In this document: positions 52,758 to 61,475 of the stretch, piece after piece | Layout of the letters: the number at the start of each line of letters is the position of its first letter | How positions within the stretch are numbered: position 1 is the first letter of the stretch | Assembly: GCF_001279005.1 (NCBI RefSeq) | Contig: NZ_LGCN01000017.1 | Span: 62,001-126,000 of the forward strand | DNA length: 64,000 bases | Origin: Streptomyces caelestis | Lineage (GTDB): Bacteria > Actinomycetota > Actinomycetes > Streptomycetales > Streptomycetaceae | Direction of reading: 5' to 3' | Notes under the pieces: model-generated | The model's input: only the letters and a program-made list of their open reading frames with translations | What the model was told of the DNA's origin: nothing | Database searches by the model: none | Made by a program: the position numbers and the translations under genes

Positions 52758-53450
52758 CTACGCCCCGAAGGCCTTGCCCTTCCCCTTCACCGGCTTGGCG
52801 CCCGCGAGCAGGTGCGCGGGGACGAGGTCGCGGGCCGGCTCGCTGTAGCCGACGGAGACGATCCTGTCCCCCCGGTAGGTGAAGGTGGTCAGCGAGGCGA
52901 GCGTGCACTGCCGCTTGCGCGGGTCGTGCCACAGCCGCCGCTTCTCGACGTAGGACCGCACGATCCAGATCGGCAGCTGGTGGCTGACCAGCACCGCCTC
53001 GTGTCCGCGCGCCGCGTCCTTGGCCGCGTTCAGCGCGCCCATCATGCGGACGACCTGGTCGACGTACGGCTCGCCCCAGGACGGCTTGAACGGGTTGACG
53101 ACGTGCTTCCAGTTGGCCGGGCGGCGCAGCGCGCCGTCGCCGATGCCGAAGGTCTTGCCCTGGAAGACGTTCTCGGCCTCGATCAGCCGCTCGTCGGAGG
53201 CGATGTCCAGACCGTGCGCCTTGGCGATGGGCTCGGCCGTCTCCTGCGCCCGCTCCAGCGGGGAGGCGACGACGTACGTGACGTCGCGGGAGGCGAGGTG
53301 CTCGCCGACCCGGTCGGCCATGCGCCGGCCCAGCTCGGAGAGGTGGTAGCCGGCGAGACGGCCGTAGAGGACGCCGTCCGGGTTCTCGACCTCGCCGTGC
53401 CGCATCAGGTGGACGACGGTGACGTCGTCGTTCTTCTCCGGGGTGCTCAC
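52758..53450 (-). CDS. Histidine phosphatase (phosphoglycerate mutase-like)
   Basis: 230 aa. The catalytic histidine is in [13 protein letters not shown] (R-H-G), with the second part of the active site in PLERAQETA and VLVSHQLPI. Likely a broad phosphatase rather than glycolytic mutase, given its C-terminal KGKGKAF tail. GTG start at 53448-53450 overlaps the hemL stop as GTGA, so it is co-translated with hemL. Confidence 0.9.
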   Translation of the reverse strand: MSTPEKNDDVTVVHLMRHGEVENPDGVLYGRLAGYHLSELGRRMADRVGEHLASRDVTYVVASPLERAQETAEPIAKAHGLDIASDERLIEAENVFQGKTFGIGDGALRRPANWKHVVNPFKPSWGEPYVDQVVRMMGALNAAKDAARGHEAVLVSHQLPIWIVRSYVEKRRLWHDPRKRQCTLASLTTFTYRGDRIVSVGYSEPARDLVPAHLLAGAKPVKGKGKAFGA

Positions 53451-54763
53451 GCGGTCGCCTCCGCTGCCGCTCGGGCCGCCGCCGGGAGGGCGTCGGCGAT
53501 CCGCTGGACGGCCCGCTCGTTGTGCGCGGTGGACACGAACCAGGACTCGAAGGACGACGGCGGCAGGTAGACGCCGTTCTCGAGGAGCGAGTGGAAGAAC
53601 GCGGTGAAGCGGAACGACTCCTGCGCCTTGGCGTCCTCGTAGTTCCGCACCGGCCGGTCGGTGAAGAACACCGAGAACATGTTGGAGGCGTTCTGCAGCG
53701 TGTGCGCGACGCCCTCCTTGCCGAGCGCCTCGGTGACGAGGGACTGGATCTGCGCGGAGACGGCGTTCACCTTCTCGTACGCGGCGTCGTCGAGCAGCCG
53801 CAGCTGGGCGAGCCCGGCGGCGGTGGCGACGGGGTTCCCGGAGAGGGTGCCGGCCTGGTAGACGGGACCGGCCGGGGCGAGGTGGCCCATGACGTCGGCG
53901 CGCCCGCCGAACGCCGCGGCCGGGAAGCCGCCGCCCATCACCTTCCCGAAGGTCATCAGGTCGGGCCGGACGCCGTCGACGCCGTACCACCCTTCCCGGC
54001 TGGTCCGGAACCCCGTCATGACCTCGTCGGAGATGTACAGCGCGCCGTTCGCGGCGCACGCGTCCTTCAGTCCCTGGTTGAACCCGGGCAGCGGCGGTAC
54101 GACGCCCATGTTGCCCGGGGACGCCTCGGTGATCACGCAGGCGATCTCGTCCGGGTGCGCGGCGAAGGCGCCGTGCACGGCGTCGAGGTCGTTGTACGGC
54201 AGGACGATGGTGTCGCCGGCCTGGGCGCCGGTGACGCCAGGCGTGTCGGGGAGCGCGAACGTGGCGACCCCGGAGCCGGCGGAGGCGAGCAGCGAGTCGA
54301 CGTGGCCGTGGTAGCAGCCGGCGAACTTGATCACCTTGGTGCGCCGGGTGAACCCGCGGGCGAGCCGGATCGCCGACATGGTGGCCTCGGTCCCGCTGGA
54401 GACCAGCCGCACCTGCTCCAGCGGCTCGATCCGGGCGACCATCTCCTCGGCGAGCGCGACCTCGCCCTCACCGGGCGTGCCGAAGGACGTGCCGCGGGCG
54501 ACGGCCTCCTGCACGGCGGCGATCACCTCGGGGTGCGCGTGCCCGAGGATCATCGGTCCCCAGGAGCAGACCAGGTCGACGTACTCGCGTCCGTCGGCGT
54601 CGGTCAGGTACGGGCCGCTGCCCGACACCATGAACCGGGGCGTGCCGCCGACGGCGCGGAAAGCGCGCACCGGCGAGTTCACGCCGCCGGGCGTGACGGC
54701 CGCGGCACGGTCGAACAGCGCCTGCGAGACCGGGGCTTCGTATGAATATGGCAGTTCGCTCAT
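53447..54763 (-). CDS. hemL: Glutamate-1-semialdehyde 2,1-aminomutase
   Basis: 438 aa PLP enzyme that makes 5-aminolevulinate in the C5 heme pathway. Signatures are [39 protein letters not shown], the PLP-binding Lys in [13 protein letters not shown], and [15 protein letters not shown] at 54761-54763. The neighbouring cytochrome c maturation genes need heme, so the location makes sense. Followed by an overlapping phosphatase gene. Confidence 0.95.
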   Translation of the reverse strand: MSELPYSYEAPVSQALFDRAAAVTPGGVNSPVRAFRAVGGTPRFMVSGSGPYLTDADGREYVDLVCSWGPMILGHAHPEVIAAVQEAVARGTSFGTPGEGEVALAEEMVARIEPLEQVRLVSSGTEATMSAIRLARGFTRRTKVIKFAGCYHGHVDSLLASAGSGVATFALPDTPGVTGAQAGDTIVLPYNDLDAVHGAFAAHPDEIACVITEASPGNMGVVPPLPGFNQGLKDACAANGALYISDEVMTGFRTSREGWYGVDGVRPDLMTFGKVMGGGFPAAAFGGRADVMGHLAPAGPVYQAGTLSGNPVATAAGLAQLRLLDDAAYEKVNAVSAQIQSLVTEALGKEGVAHTLQNASNMFSVFFTDRPVRNYEDAKAQESFRFTAFFHSLLENGVYLPPSSFESWFVSTAHNERAVQRIADALPAAARAAAEATA

Positions 54764-55065
54764 GACCTGCGACTTCTCCGACCTTCTCCGACATTCCGGG
54801 GGTCTCCCGGCTCCGGGTGCGTATGACGTGTCCAGGGTAGGCCAGGGGCGGCCTGCGGCATCCTGCCCCCGATCGGCCGTGATCTGCGAAACTGACGTTT
54901 GATACACACAGCTCACACGGCCCGGACCGGCCGGAGGCTGCGGACATCCCGCGGGCAGATGTTTCACCGTACGTTTCGGCGGGCGGCCGTGGGGGAGGTC
55001 ACTGACACGATGATCGGGTTGCGCGGCGGGGGCCACGCGTCCTAGAAAAGCAGTCGGGTGGAGAT

Positions 55066-55674
55066 ATGCATCGCGGTGGCGGACTGGGCGAGGGGACCGA
55101 TGACCTGGGTCCTCGACGTGCCCGGCGGGGAAGGCACCGACGCGAGGCGGAGGACACGGACGAGACACGACGGACGCGCGGTGAACCGGAGCGGACCGGC
55201 CCGCTGAGCGGGGCGGGGAGCAGGAATGGTGGTCGGGTGGGGGTGACGTACAAGTACTTCGGCGCGCCGGACGGCGCCACCGCGGCCCGCGTACCGATCT
55301 CGATGCGCCCCGAGGAACTCGGCGGCGACGAACTCGGCATGAACGGCATGTTCACCAAGATCAAGCCGGAGACCATGGCCGCGATGGTCCTCACCGGCAT
55401 CGAGGGCGTCCCCCTGCACAAGGTCCCGCCCCTGGAACTGGTCGTCCTGCACCCCGACTACGCGGTCGTGAAACTCCCCATGACGGTCGTCGACCCGCTG
55501 CGCGGCATAGGCGAGGAGGCGGTCGGCGCGGCGGCCTTCATCTGGTCGACGGTCCCGGACCGCGGCGGCCCGCGCGACGCGTTCAACGTGTACCAACTGC
55601 TGCACGAGTGGCAGGACTTCAGCCACCGGCTGCACGAGGCGGGGCATCAGGCGTACTGCCTGGTGTGGCCCTGA
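55066..55674 (+). CDS. Conserved streptomycete hypothetical protein
   Basis: 202 aa, not assigned to a known family. The first 58 residues are Arg/Gly/Asp/Thr-rich and probably disordered; the ordered part starts [37 protein letters not shown]. The later part has [40 protein letters not shown] and ends [16 protein letters not shown] at 55066 with a GGTGGAGAT site just upstream; a GTG at 55239 (VGVTYKYF) is a shorter alternative. Last host gene before the integrated element. Confidence 0.78.
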   Translation: MHRGGGLGEGTDDLGPRRARRGRHRREAEDTDETRRTRGEPERTGPLSGAGSRNGGRVGVTYKYFGAPDGATAARVPISMRPEELGGDELGMNGMFTKIKPETMAAMVLTGIEGVPLHKVPPLELVVLHPDYAVVKLPMTVVDPLRGIGEEAVGAAAFIWSTVPDRGGPRDAFNVYQLLHEWQDFSHRLHEAGHQAYCLVWP

Positions 55675-55694
55675 CCTGGGGCTTTACTGGTAGT

Positions 55695-55718
55695 GGGCGG
55701 GGTCTTCGGGCCTCGCCC
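55695..55718. terminator. Hairpin between the hypothetical gene and the integrase
   Basis: Arms GGGCGGGG (55695-55702) and CCTCGCCC (55711-55718) pair with one G-T, loop TCTTCGGG. It lies 21 bp past the plus-strand stop and 24 bp from the integrase stop, so it serves both convergent genes. Confidence 0.7.
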
Positions 55719-55741
55719 GTCTCGGTGCCGGAGAGGGGCCG

Positions 55742-56992
55742 TCAGGCGGCCAGGGCACATTGAGGGCACATTGGTTTTGCTGGGGACGCTGATGTGCCCT
55801 GGGCTTCTCGTGCCGACTCCTCCATGAAGGCGTCGTCGATCGCCTTGCGGGTTCGCGTCTCGCTGGATGGCAGCAGGTGCGTGTACGTCCGGAGCGTGAA
55901 GCCCGGATCCGAGTGGCCAAGGTACTCGGAGAGCGCCTTGATGCTCTCCCCCACGTCCAGGAGCACGGAGGCACAGGCGTGCCGGAGGGCGTGCATCCCG
56001 TCCTCCCGGGCCGCCTGGAGGTACCTCGCACCGCGCTCACGCGGCGGGATCACGCCGGCGCCGGCCAGGGCGCGCTTCCAGTCCCCCATGTTGAAGACGC
56101 TGCGGTTGTAGGCCCGCCCCTTCTGGTCGACGAAGAGGAGACGGAAGGTCTTCGTCTCGCCGTCCGGCTTGGCCCAGGGCAGGGTCACTTCGACCGGCGG
56201 GAACTCCTTCATATGGGCCTTGAGGGCAGCGGCAAGCTGGGCCGGTAGAGGCACGGACCGGATCTTGTTCCCCTTGGGCAGCGCGAAGACGGGCTTCGTG
56301 CCGACGAGCCGCACCTGGCGGTTGACGTGGATCCAACCGGTCCTGAAGTCGATGTCCTCGACGGCAAAGCCGAAGACCTCGCCCTGGCGCAGGCCGCAGC
56401 CGAAGGCGAGCTTGCCTCCGGCCTGGAAGCGCTCGGGCAAGCCCGCGATGACTGCGCGGACGCGTTCCAGCGGCCAAGGGATGATCTTCTTCTTGGTCGC
56501 GGTCGGCAGCTTGACCGACTTCGCCTTGCAGGGGTTCTTCGGCAGGAGCCCATCCTCCACGGCCGCGCCGAGGATGCTGGAGAGGATGTCGAAGATGCCC
56601 TCGATCGTCGACACCTCCAGGCCGCCGTCCTGAAGCGTGCGGACCCAGCTCTGGATGACCGAAGGCTGGTTGAGGGAACGCAGCTCGCGTCGCCCGAGGT
56701 GCTCGACGACGTGGTTACGGACCGTCGCCTCGTAGCGGAGGGCGGTCGTCGGACCGACGGAGTTCGCCTTCAGCCATTTCTGCGCGTAGGCGCCGAGCGT
56801 CTGCTTCGTCTCGGCTGGTACGACGGAGGAGCCGCGCCTGATCTCGACGTCGACCTCAGCGGCCCGGTTGTCCGCCTCGGCCTTCGTGTCGAAGTTCTCC
56901 TTGCGCTGACGGCCGTCCAAATCGCGGTAGCGGACCTGCCAACGCTTGCCGACGCCGTGATTGGCCGGCGCCGTCCACCTGGACCTGGTCAT
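55742..56992 (-). CDS. Tyrosine-type site-specific integrase
   Basis: 416 aa. N-terminal SAM-like DNA-binding region (about 60-150, with EVDVEIRRGSSVV and the core-binding YAQKWLKANSVG). Catalytic residues R202 (GCGLRQGE), H334-x2-R337 (GMHALRHAC), H360 (YLGHSDP) and Y370 (LRTYTHLL) form the R-H-R-H-Y set. It resembles integrases of actinomycete integrative elements. An 11-bp tandem repeat AGGGCACATTG (55752-55773) lies in its last codons and could be an arm-type site. ATG at 56990-56992. An upstream GTG (57007) is an alternative. Confidence 0.93.
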   Translation of the reverse strand: MTRSRWTAPANHGVGKRWQVRYRDLDGRQRKENFDTKAEADNRAAEVDVEIRRGSSVVPAETKQTLGAYAQKWLKANSVGPTTALRYEATVRNHVVEHLGRRELRSLNQPSVIQSWVRTLQDGGLEVSTIEGIFDILSSILGAAVEDGLLPKNPCKAKSVKLPTATKKKIIPWPLERVRAVIAGLPERFQAGGKLAFGCGLRQGEVFGFAVEDIDFRTGWIHVNRQVRLVGTKPVFALPKGNKIRSVPLPAQLAAALKAHMKEFPPVEVTLPWAKPDGETKTFRLLFVDQKGRAYNRSVFNMGDWKRALAGAGVIPPRERGARYLQAAREDGMHALRHACASVLLDVGESIKALSEYLGHSDPGFTLRTYTHLLPSSETRTRKAIDDAFMEESAREAQGTSASPAKPMCPQCALAA

Positions 56993-56993
56993 C

Positions 56994-57650
56994 CGCCGCC
57001 ACGCCACGAGCCTACGCAAAGAAGCCGCGGCCACACCGGGCCACAACACCTCCGGCCACAGCCACAACGGCACGCACAGCGGCAAGCCGCCTGCCCATTC
57101 GCAAGACGACGACTTCCTGCCGAAGCAGGCACCGAGCGCGCCCGACGTGGCCCAACCCTCAGGCGTGGCGGAGGCAGCCGCCAACGTGCCGCAGGCCCCG
57201 AAACCTCCCGCCAAAGAAGAAGGACACGCGCGGGACGCCACGTTTGACGAACTCCTCCTGGCCGCCCTGGCTCAGCGCCAACCGCCGGCACGCGCCATGG
57301 AACGGCACGCCCAGCGGATCCTCGTGATCCTGCCCGACCACGCCCAACAGGCCCTCGACGACCCTGCCTGGCCCGCACTGGCCGCAGTCCTCACCGAAGC
57401 CGAGAACGCCGGCCACGCCCCCGAGCAACTACTCCAGCACGCCGCACGCCAGCGCACCCTCGACGACGCCCGCTCCACCGCCAGGACCCTCACCTGGCGC
57501 GTCCAACGCCTCGCCGCCCGGCAAGCTCCCAGCGCCCGAGCACGGGCTGCCCAAGCCCGCATCAGCGTTGCAGCCCGACCGGCACAGCCTGGCCAGACTC
57601 CATCCAGCCCGTCACAGCCTGGCCTGGCGGCACCTGCTCGACACCGGTGA
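56994..57650 (+). pseudogene. C-terminal remnant of a mobilization relaxase or related plasmid protein
   Basis: The frame carries HARDATFDELLLAALA, AQRILVILPDHAQQALDDPAWPALAAVLTEAEN, LLQHAARQRTLDDARSTARTLTWRVQRLAA. From memory, the DDAR-x-x-AR-x-LTWR-x-QR ending is typical of large mobilization/relaxase proteins of Streptomyces plasmids and elements. Nothing resembling the relaxase catalytic half is present and the frame runs back into the integrase 5' end without a start. An ATG at 57297 would give a 117-aa protein. I regard it as a remnant. Confidence 0.5.
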
Positions 57651-57717
57651 TGCCGTCAGCGGGCGCGGAGGTACCTGCCGCGTCCACCCTCAGGTTTCCC
57701 ACACCGAGGGAACAGCG

Positions 57718-58272
57718 TCACCGCACCGTGTTGGCCAGAGGCTCCAGCAACTCCAGCGCCTCCTGCCAGCGGAAGCGGTCCGCCGCGCCGCCGGCCCTCG
57801 GCCGGTGCGGTTCGCAGGAACCGATCAGGACACCCATCCCCCTCAGCCGGTCCAGACTCTGCTGGTAGGCGGGGTGGGCGGCCTGGGCGGAGTTCAGGTA
57901 GGGCAGGGCCACGGTCGGGATGCCCATGCCGTACGCCTCGCACAGGATGCCCAGGGCGAGGGTGTCGGAGATACCGGCGGCCCACTTGTTGATCGTGTTG
58001 AAGGTGGCGGGAGCCACGGCGATCGCGTCCGCCGGGGGCAGGGGGCGCGGGTCTCCTGGTGAACGCCAGGCGGAGCGGATCGGGTAACCGGTCTGTGCCT
58101 CGATCGCCGTGGCGTCGATGAAGCCACATCCCTGCGGTGTGGCGATGACGCCGACATCCCAGTTCGCCTCCTGGGCGGCTGTGATCAGCTTGCCGACATC
58201 ACGGGCCACGCCTGCCGCGCACACGACGATGTACAGGAAGGGCTTCTTGTCCGGGGCGGTCGGTTCGGTCAC
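57718..58272 (-). CDS. Flavoprotein of the HFCD/PPC-decarboxylase fold
   Basis: 184 aa. PF02441-like flavoprotein: VVCAAGVARDVGKLITAA at the N-terminus, the FMN-contact motif APATFNTINKWAAGISDTLAL (P-A-S/T-x-N-T), and a C-terminal LGILCEAYGMGIP. The catalytic His of PPC and peptidyl-Cys decarboxylases is not obvious in the expected segment; the region reads DPRPLPPADAIAVAPA. GTG start at 58270-58272 overlaps the XRE stop. It could be a decarboxylase with altered chemistry, or only a flavin carrier. Confidence 0.8.
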   Translation of the reverse strand: MTEPTAPDKKPFLYIVVCAAGVARDVGKLITAAQEANWDVGVIATPQGCGFIDATAIEAQTGYPIRSAWRSPGDPRPLPPADAIAVAPATFNTINKWAAGISDTLALGILCEAYGMGIPTVALPYLNSAQAAHPAYQQSLDRLRGMGVLIGSCEPHRPRAGGAADRFRWQEALELLEPLANTVR

Positions 58273-59540
58273 GCGGGGACTCCCAGTTGGCGACTGAAGT
58301 GGTGCAGTTCCGGCAGGGTACGTCGGCGGTCGCGGGCGGCCATGTCGGCGACCAGGTTGCGGACGTCGGGGCGGCGGATGTCCTGGGCAGCGCAGGTCTC
58401 GGCGATCCTCAGGGCTTGGTAGCCGTCGGCAAGGCGGCCCTGCTGGCTGTAGGCGCGGGCCGCTTCGACCCATAGTGCGGCCCGGCGTTCGGGCACCGGG
58501 ATGTGCCGGCGCATGAGGGGCCGGGCAGCCTGAAGGGCGAGGCCGGCGTCGCCGAAGGCCACCAGAGCGCTCAGCTCGTGCAGAGCGACGTTGGTCGGGC
58601 TGAAGGTGGCCCAGGCGTCGGGCCGGTCCAGGGTCACGTACCGGGAGACTTCCTTGGCCTCGGTGAGGAATTCCTTCGTGGCCGCGCGATCACCGCGGCT
58701 GCTGGCCGCGGTCACACCGCGCAGGAGCAGCAGTCCGACGGCGGCGAGGTACTTCGGTGAACGCCGGTCGTAGGAGCCGGTGAGCTGGTCCGCGGTGTGC
58801 CGTACCAGGGTGACGGCCTCTGTGGCGTGCTTCTCGCGGACCAGGACGTGGGCCTGGACACGGACGCTGGAGGCGAGAACGACCGGGTCGCCTGAGCGTT
58901 CGGCTTCTGCCATCGCCCGGCCGACGGCGAGCCATGCGTTGCCCTGGTCGTGCTGCTTGAGCAGCAGGCTCGTCGCCGTCTGGTACGCCGTGGCCAGGAG
59001 CCGGGACACGGTGTCCCTGCCCGTCGCATCACCGGCCGCCAGTCGCAGGTCGGCGATCAGGCTCGGGAGGGTGCGCTCCAGCTCTGTGTAGTGGCAGGTG
59101 TGGAAAAGCTTGAGTGCTGATCCGACGCGCTCGTACAGGACGGCCATGTCCTGAGGGCCATCGGTGCCCCCAGGGCCGGGACCGGGCAGGAGGGCCTGGA
59201 CGAGGGCGGTGTGCGAGGCCGAAGAGCCGGCCGGGGCCGTGAGCGCTGCGATGCTCGCGGCGAGGAAGGTGCGGCGGTGCATGTCGTCAGCTTCTTGATC
59301 GGCGACGGGGACGTCCTGAGCTTGGGCAAGGCCCAACTCATAAGGCGGGATGTTCAGTTCCTGCGCGATGGCGCGTAGTACGCGGATGTCCTCCGTGCCT
59401 CGACCGCTCTCCAGACGGCTCACCTTGGACTGGTGATACCCGAGCGCTGCGACAACGTCGTGCTGTGAACGCCGCTGTAACACCCGTGCTCGACGGATCC
59501 GTTCTGCGATCCGTCTCGCTTCCCCATATGCATCGGCCAT
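58269..59540 (-). CDS. XRE-family regulator with a TPR-like C-terminus
   Basis: 423 aa. HTH at about 10-65 (RIRRARVLQRRSQHDVVAALGYHQSKVSRLESGRG), then a long helical Leu/Ala/Arg-rich domain with repeated helices such as AWLAVGRAMAEAERSGDPVVLASS, suggestive of TPR-like repeats. Regulators of this shape control neighbouring cassettes in Streptomyces. ATG at 59538-59540 with GGAGGGAG about 11 bases upstream. Divergent from the ATPase gene across an array of ATGCAG/CTGCAT half-sites. Confidence 0.87.
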   Translation of the reverse strand: MADAYGEARRIAERIRRARVLQRRSQHDVVAALGYHQSKVSRLESGRGTEDIRVLRAIAQELNIPPYELGLAQAQDVPVADQEADDMHRRTFLAASIAALTAPAGSSASHTALVQALLPGPGPGGTDGPQDMAVLYERVGSALKLFHTCHYTELERTLPSLIADLRLAAGDATGRDTVSRLLATAYQTATSLLLKQHDQGNAWLAVGRAMAEAERSGDPVVLASSVRVQAHVLVREKHATEAVTLVRHTADQLTGSYDRRSPKYLAAVGLLLLRGVTAASSRGDRAATKEFLTEAKEVSRYVTLDRPDAWATFSPTNVALHELSALVAFGDAGLALQAARPLMRRHIPVPERRAALWVEAARAYSQQGRLADGYQALRIAETCAAQDIRRPDVRNLVADMAARDRRRTLPELHHFSRQLGVPA

Positions 59541-59612
59541 CTGCCACGGCTCCCTCCGCCGTCGCTGATCCTGCCTGCTCAACCGAGCATAGGTCAGCCG
59601 TAGTTCGCGGTG

Positions 59613-59638
59613 ATGCAGCCCCTGCATAAGTCATGCAG
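59613..59638. promoter_or_regulatory. Three-half-site operator in the divergent promoter of the cassette
   Basis: ATGCAG at 59613-59618, CTGCAT at 59622-59627 and ATGCAG at 59633-59638. The first two form an inverted repeat with a 3-bp spacer, the second and third an inverted repeat with a 5-bp spacer. They lie 73-98 bp upstream of the XRE ATG and 78-103 bp upstream of the ATPase ATG. Likely bound by the XRE protein; inferred from position and symmetry. Confidence 0.65.
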
Positions 59639-59715
59639 CGCCAGCGTCAGGGCTCACCACTCACGGCGACGGCGTGGTTGCTTGGTGTAGCCCCACCTAC
59701 ACCGGGAGGCCGCTC

Positions 59716-60153
59716 ATGGAAGCGCACCAGCTCGCTCTCTCCCTGCCCACGACGCCCGCCGCAGCAAGCCAGGCCCGGCACCAGGCCGTGGACGCTATAG
59801 CGGGCGGGGGCTGGGGACTGGGCACCGAGGTGGTGCACGCGGCCGAACTACTGATCAGCGAGCTCGTCACCAACGCGGTCCAGTACGCCGGCACCGGATC
59901 CGTCTCGCTCGTGGTCTGTCTCGACGAGGCCGTCCTGCGGATCGAGGTCTGCGACACGAGCCCGGTGCTACCCCACCCGGCTCTGCCCGACGCGGAGCGC
60001 GAGGGCGGCCGGGGCCTGTTCCTCGTCGCCGCTCTCGCCGACCGGTACCACGCCGAACCGACCGAGAACGGCAAGCGCTGCTGGGCCGAGATCGACCTGC
60101 CCAGCAAACCCAGCCAGGAAGTCGCCTGCGTCCTTCCCCTCCAGAGGAGTTGA
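59716..60153 (+). CDS. SpoIIAB/RsbW-like ATPase (HATPase_c_2)
   Basis: 145 aa. N-box ELLISELVTNAVQYAG, G1 ADXGXG-like EGGRGLFLVAALADRYH, and CWAEIDL at the end. Anti-sigma-type serine kinases of this kind control sigma factors or have unknown roles in Streptomyces. RBS GGGAGG six bases before ATG at 59716. The first gene of the rightward operon; the downstream MurA-like gene starts within three bases of its stop. Why a regulatory ATPase is coupled to enzyme genes is unknown. Confidence 0.9.
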   Translation: MEAHQLALSLPTTPAAASQARHQAVDAIAGGGWGLGTEVVHAAELLISELVTNAVQYAGTGSVSLVVCLDEAVLRIEVCDTSPVLPHPALPDAEREGGRGLFLVAALADRYHAEPTENGKRCWAEIDLPSKPSQEVACVLPLQRS

Positions 60154-60155
60154 TG

Positions 60156-61475
60156 ATGACGACCACCCACGCCCCCAGTGTGGCCGCCGAGGTGATCGCC
60201 GTACGCCCTGGGCCGCCGCTCGCCGGCACCGTGAGCGTCGACGGCTCCAAGAACGCCGCTCTGCCGCTTCTGGCCGCTGCGGCGGCCTTCGGTCGCCCGG
60301 TCCGATTGAGCAACGTCCCGGACAGCACGGACGTCCAAATCATGCTTGTTCTGCTGCAACAGGCGGGCTGGCATGTCGCGCAACCCGTCGGTGAACCGAC
60401 CACCTATGTGATCCTGCCGACGGAATCATCTCGGGGACTGCCCGATCTAACGCAGGCGGCCCAGATCCGAGCCTCGTACTATCTCGTTCCTGCTCTGCTG
60501 GCGCGTTACGGCCAGGCGCGGCTGCCCTGGCCGGGCGGCTGCCGGATCGGTGCGCGCGGGATGGAGCTGCACTTCAAGGTGTACGAGGCGTTCGGCGACC
60601 GGAGCCGGCAGGACAGTTCCGGATACGGCATCGAGGCCCACACCTCACAAACCGGCACCGTCTCCATCGCTCTGCCCTTCCGCTCCCGCGGTGCGACCGT
60701 GGCCGCGACACTGCGCGCCCTCACGACCGGCCGACCTTTACGGCTGGGTCAGCCCAATCTCTCGCCCGAAGTCCTGAGCGTGCTCGGCGCCCTGAGTTCG
60801 GTGGGCTGGGAGACGCGCGCTGGCAAGCATGTACTCACACTCTCACCGCCCTCCTCGCCGCCCGCTGCCCCCGCCAACTGGACGGTGCCCGGAGACAAGA
60901 TCGAGGCAGCCACGCTGGCCTGCGCGATCGCCGCGACACGCGGCACTGCCCGTATCAATGGCGTGCAGGGCAAGGACGTAGGCCCGTTCGTGGCAGCCCT
61001 TCATCAGCTCGGCATCCCCGCAGACGCGGAGCCGAATGGCCTTACCGTCCGCGCCCAGGAGACAGCCCTCACTGGCCGTCCCCTGCGGGCCATCGCTTCC
61101 CTGAGCCCGGCCGGTCTGGACGCCGACTTCGAGCCACCGCTCATGGCACTCGCCCTCGGGCTGCCCGGCACGCATCTGTTCGCCGACGCCATCAATCCCG
61201 GCCGCCACGGCAACCTGCTGCCTCAGCTGACCCGCCTGGGTGCCGAGATCGAAGAGATCTCCCCCACAGAATGCCGACTGACCGGGCCCCAGCAGCTGAC
61301 GGGCGCGGGCGTCGAAGCTACCGACATCCGCACCGGGTCCGCCCTGATGGTCGCCGGCCTCACCGCCCGAGGCGTCACCACCATCGGCGGCCTCGACCAA
61401 CTGCGCCGCGGCCACGCCGACCTGACCGGCAAGCTGCGCACCCTGGGCGCCGACATCTGCGAGGTCACCCCATGA
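60156..61475 (+). CDS. MurA-like enolpyruvyl transferase, diverged C-terminal half
   Basis: 439 aa of the EPSP synthase/MurA fold. The N-terminal half keeps MurA catalytic marks: K32-N33 in VSVDGSKNAALPLL, IRASYYLVPALLARYG (MurA Arg91 equivalent) and Cys129 in PWPGGCRIGARGMELH (MurA Cys115). The second half is divergent: where MurA has PTDMQ with the catalytic Asp, this protein reads DADFEPPLMALAL. The host should encode its own MurA, so this is a specialised transferase, as in nikkomycin/polyoxin nucleotide chemistry. The ATG at 60156 has AGAGGAG six bases upstream; 60153 is also possible. Confidence 0.85.
   Translation: MTTTHAPSVAAEVIAVRPGPPLAGTVSVDGSKNAALPLLAAAAAFGRPVRLSNVPDSTDVQIMLVLLQQAGWHVAQPVGEPTTYVILPTESSRGLPDLTQAAQIRASYYLVPALLARYGQARLPWPGGCRIGARGMELHFKVYEAFGDRSRQDSSGYGIEAHTSQTGTVSIALPFRSRGATVAATLRALTTGRPLRLGQPNLSPEVLSVLGALSSVGWETRAGKHVLTLSPPSSPPAAPANWTVPGDKIEAATLACAIAATRGTARINGVQGKDVGPFVAALHQLGIPADAEPNGLTVRAQETALTGRPLRAIASLSPAGLDADFEPPLMALALGLPGTHLFADAINPGRHGNLLPQLTRLGAEIEEISPTECRLTGPQQLTGAGVEATDIRTGSALMVAGLTARGVTTIGGLDQLRRGHADLTGKLRTLGADICEVTP

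Noticed and set aside
55675..55741. tRNA gene or att core at the left end of the element
   Set aside because: No tRNA-like cloverleaf or T-arm sequence is visible near the integrase; only a terminator hairpin and an 11-bp tandem repeat inside the integrase end.
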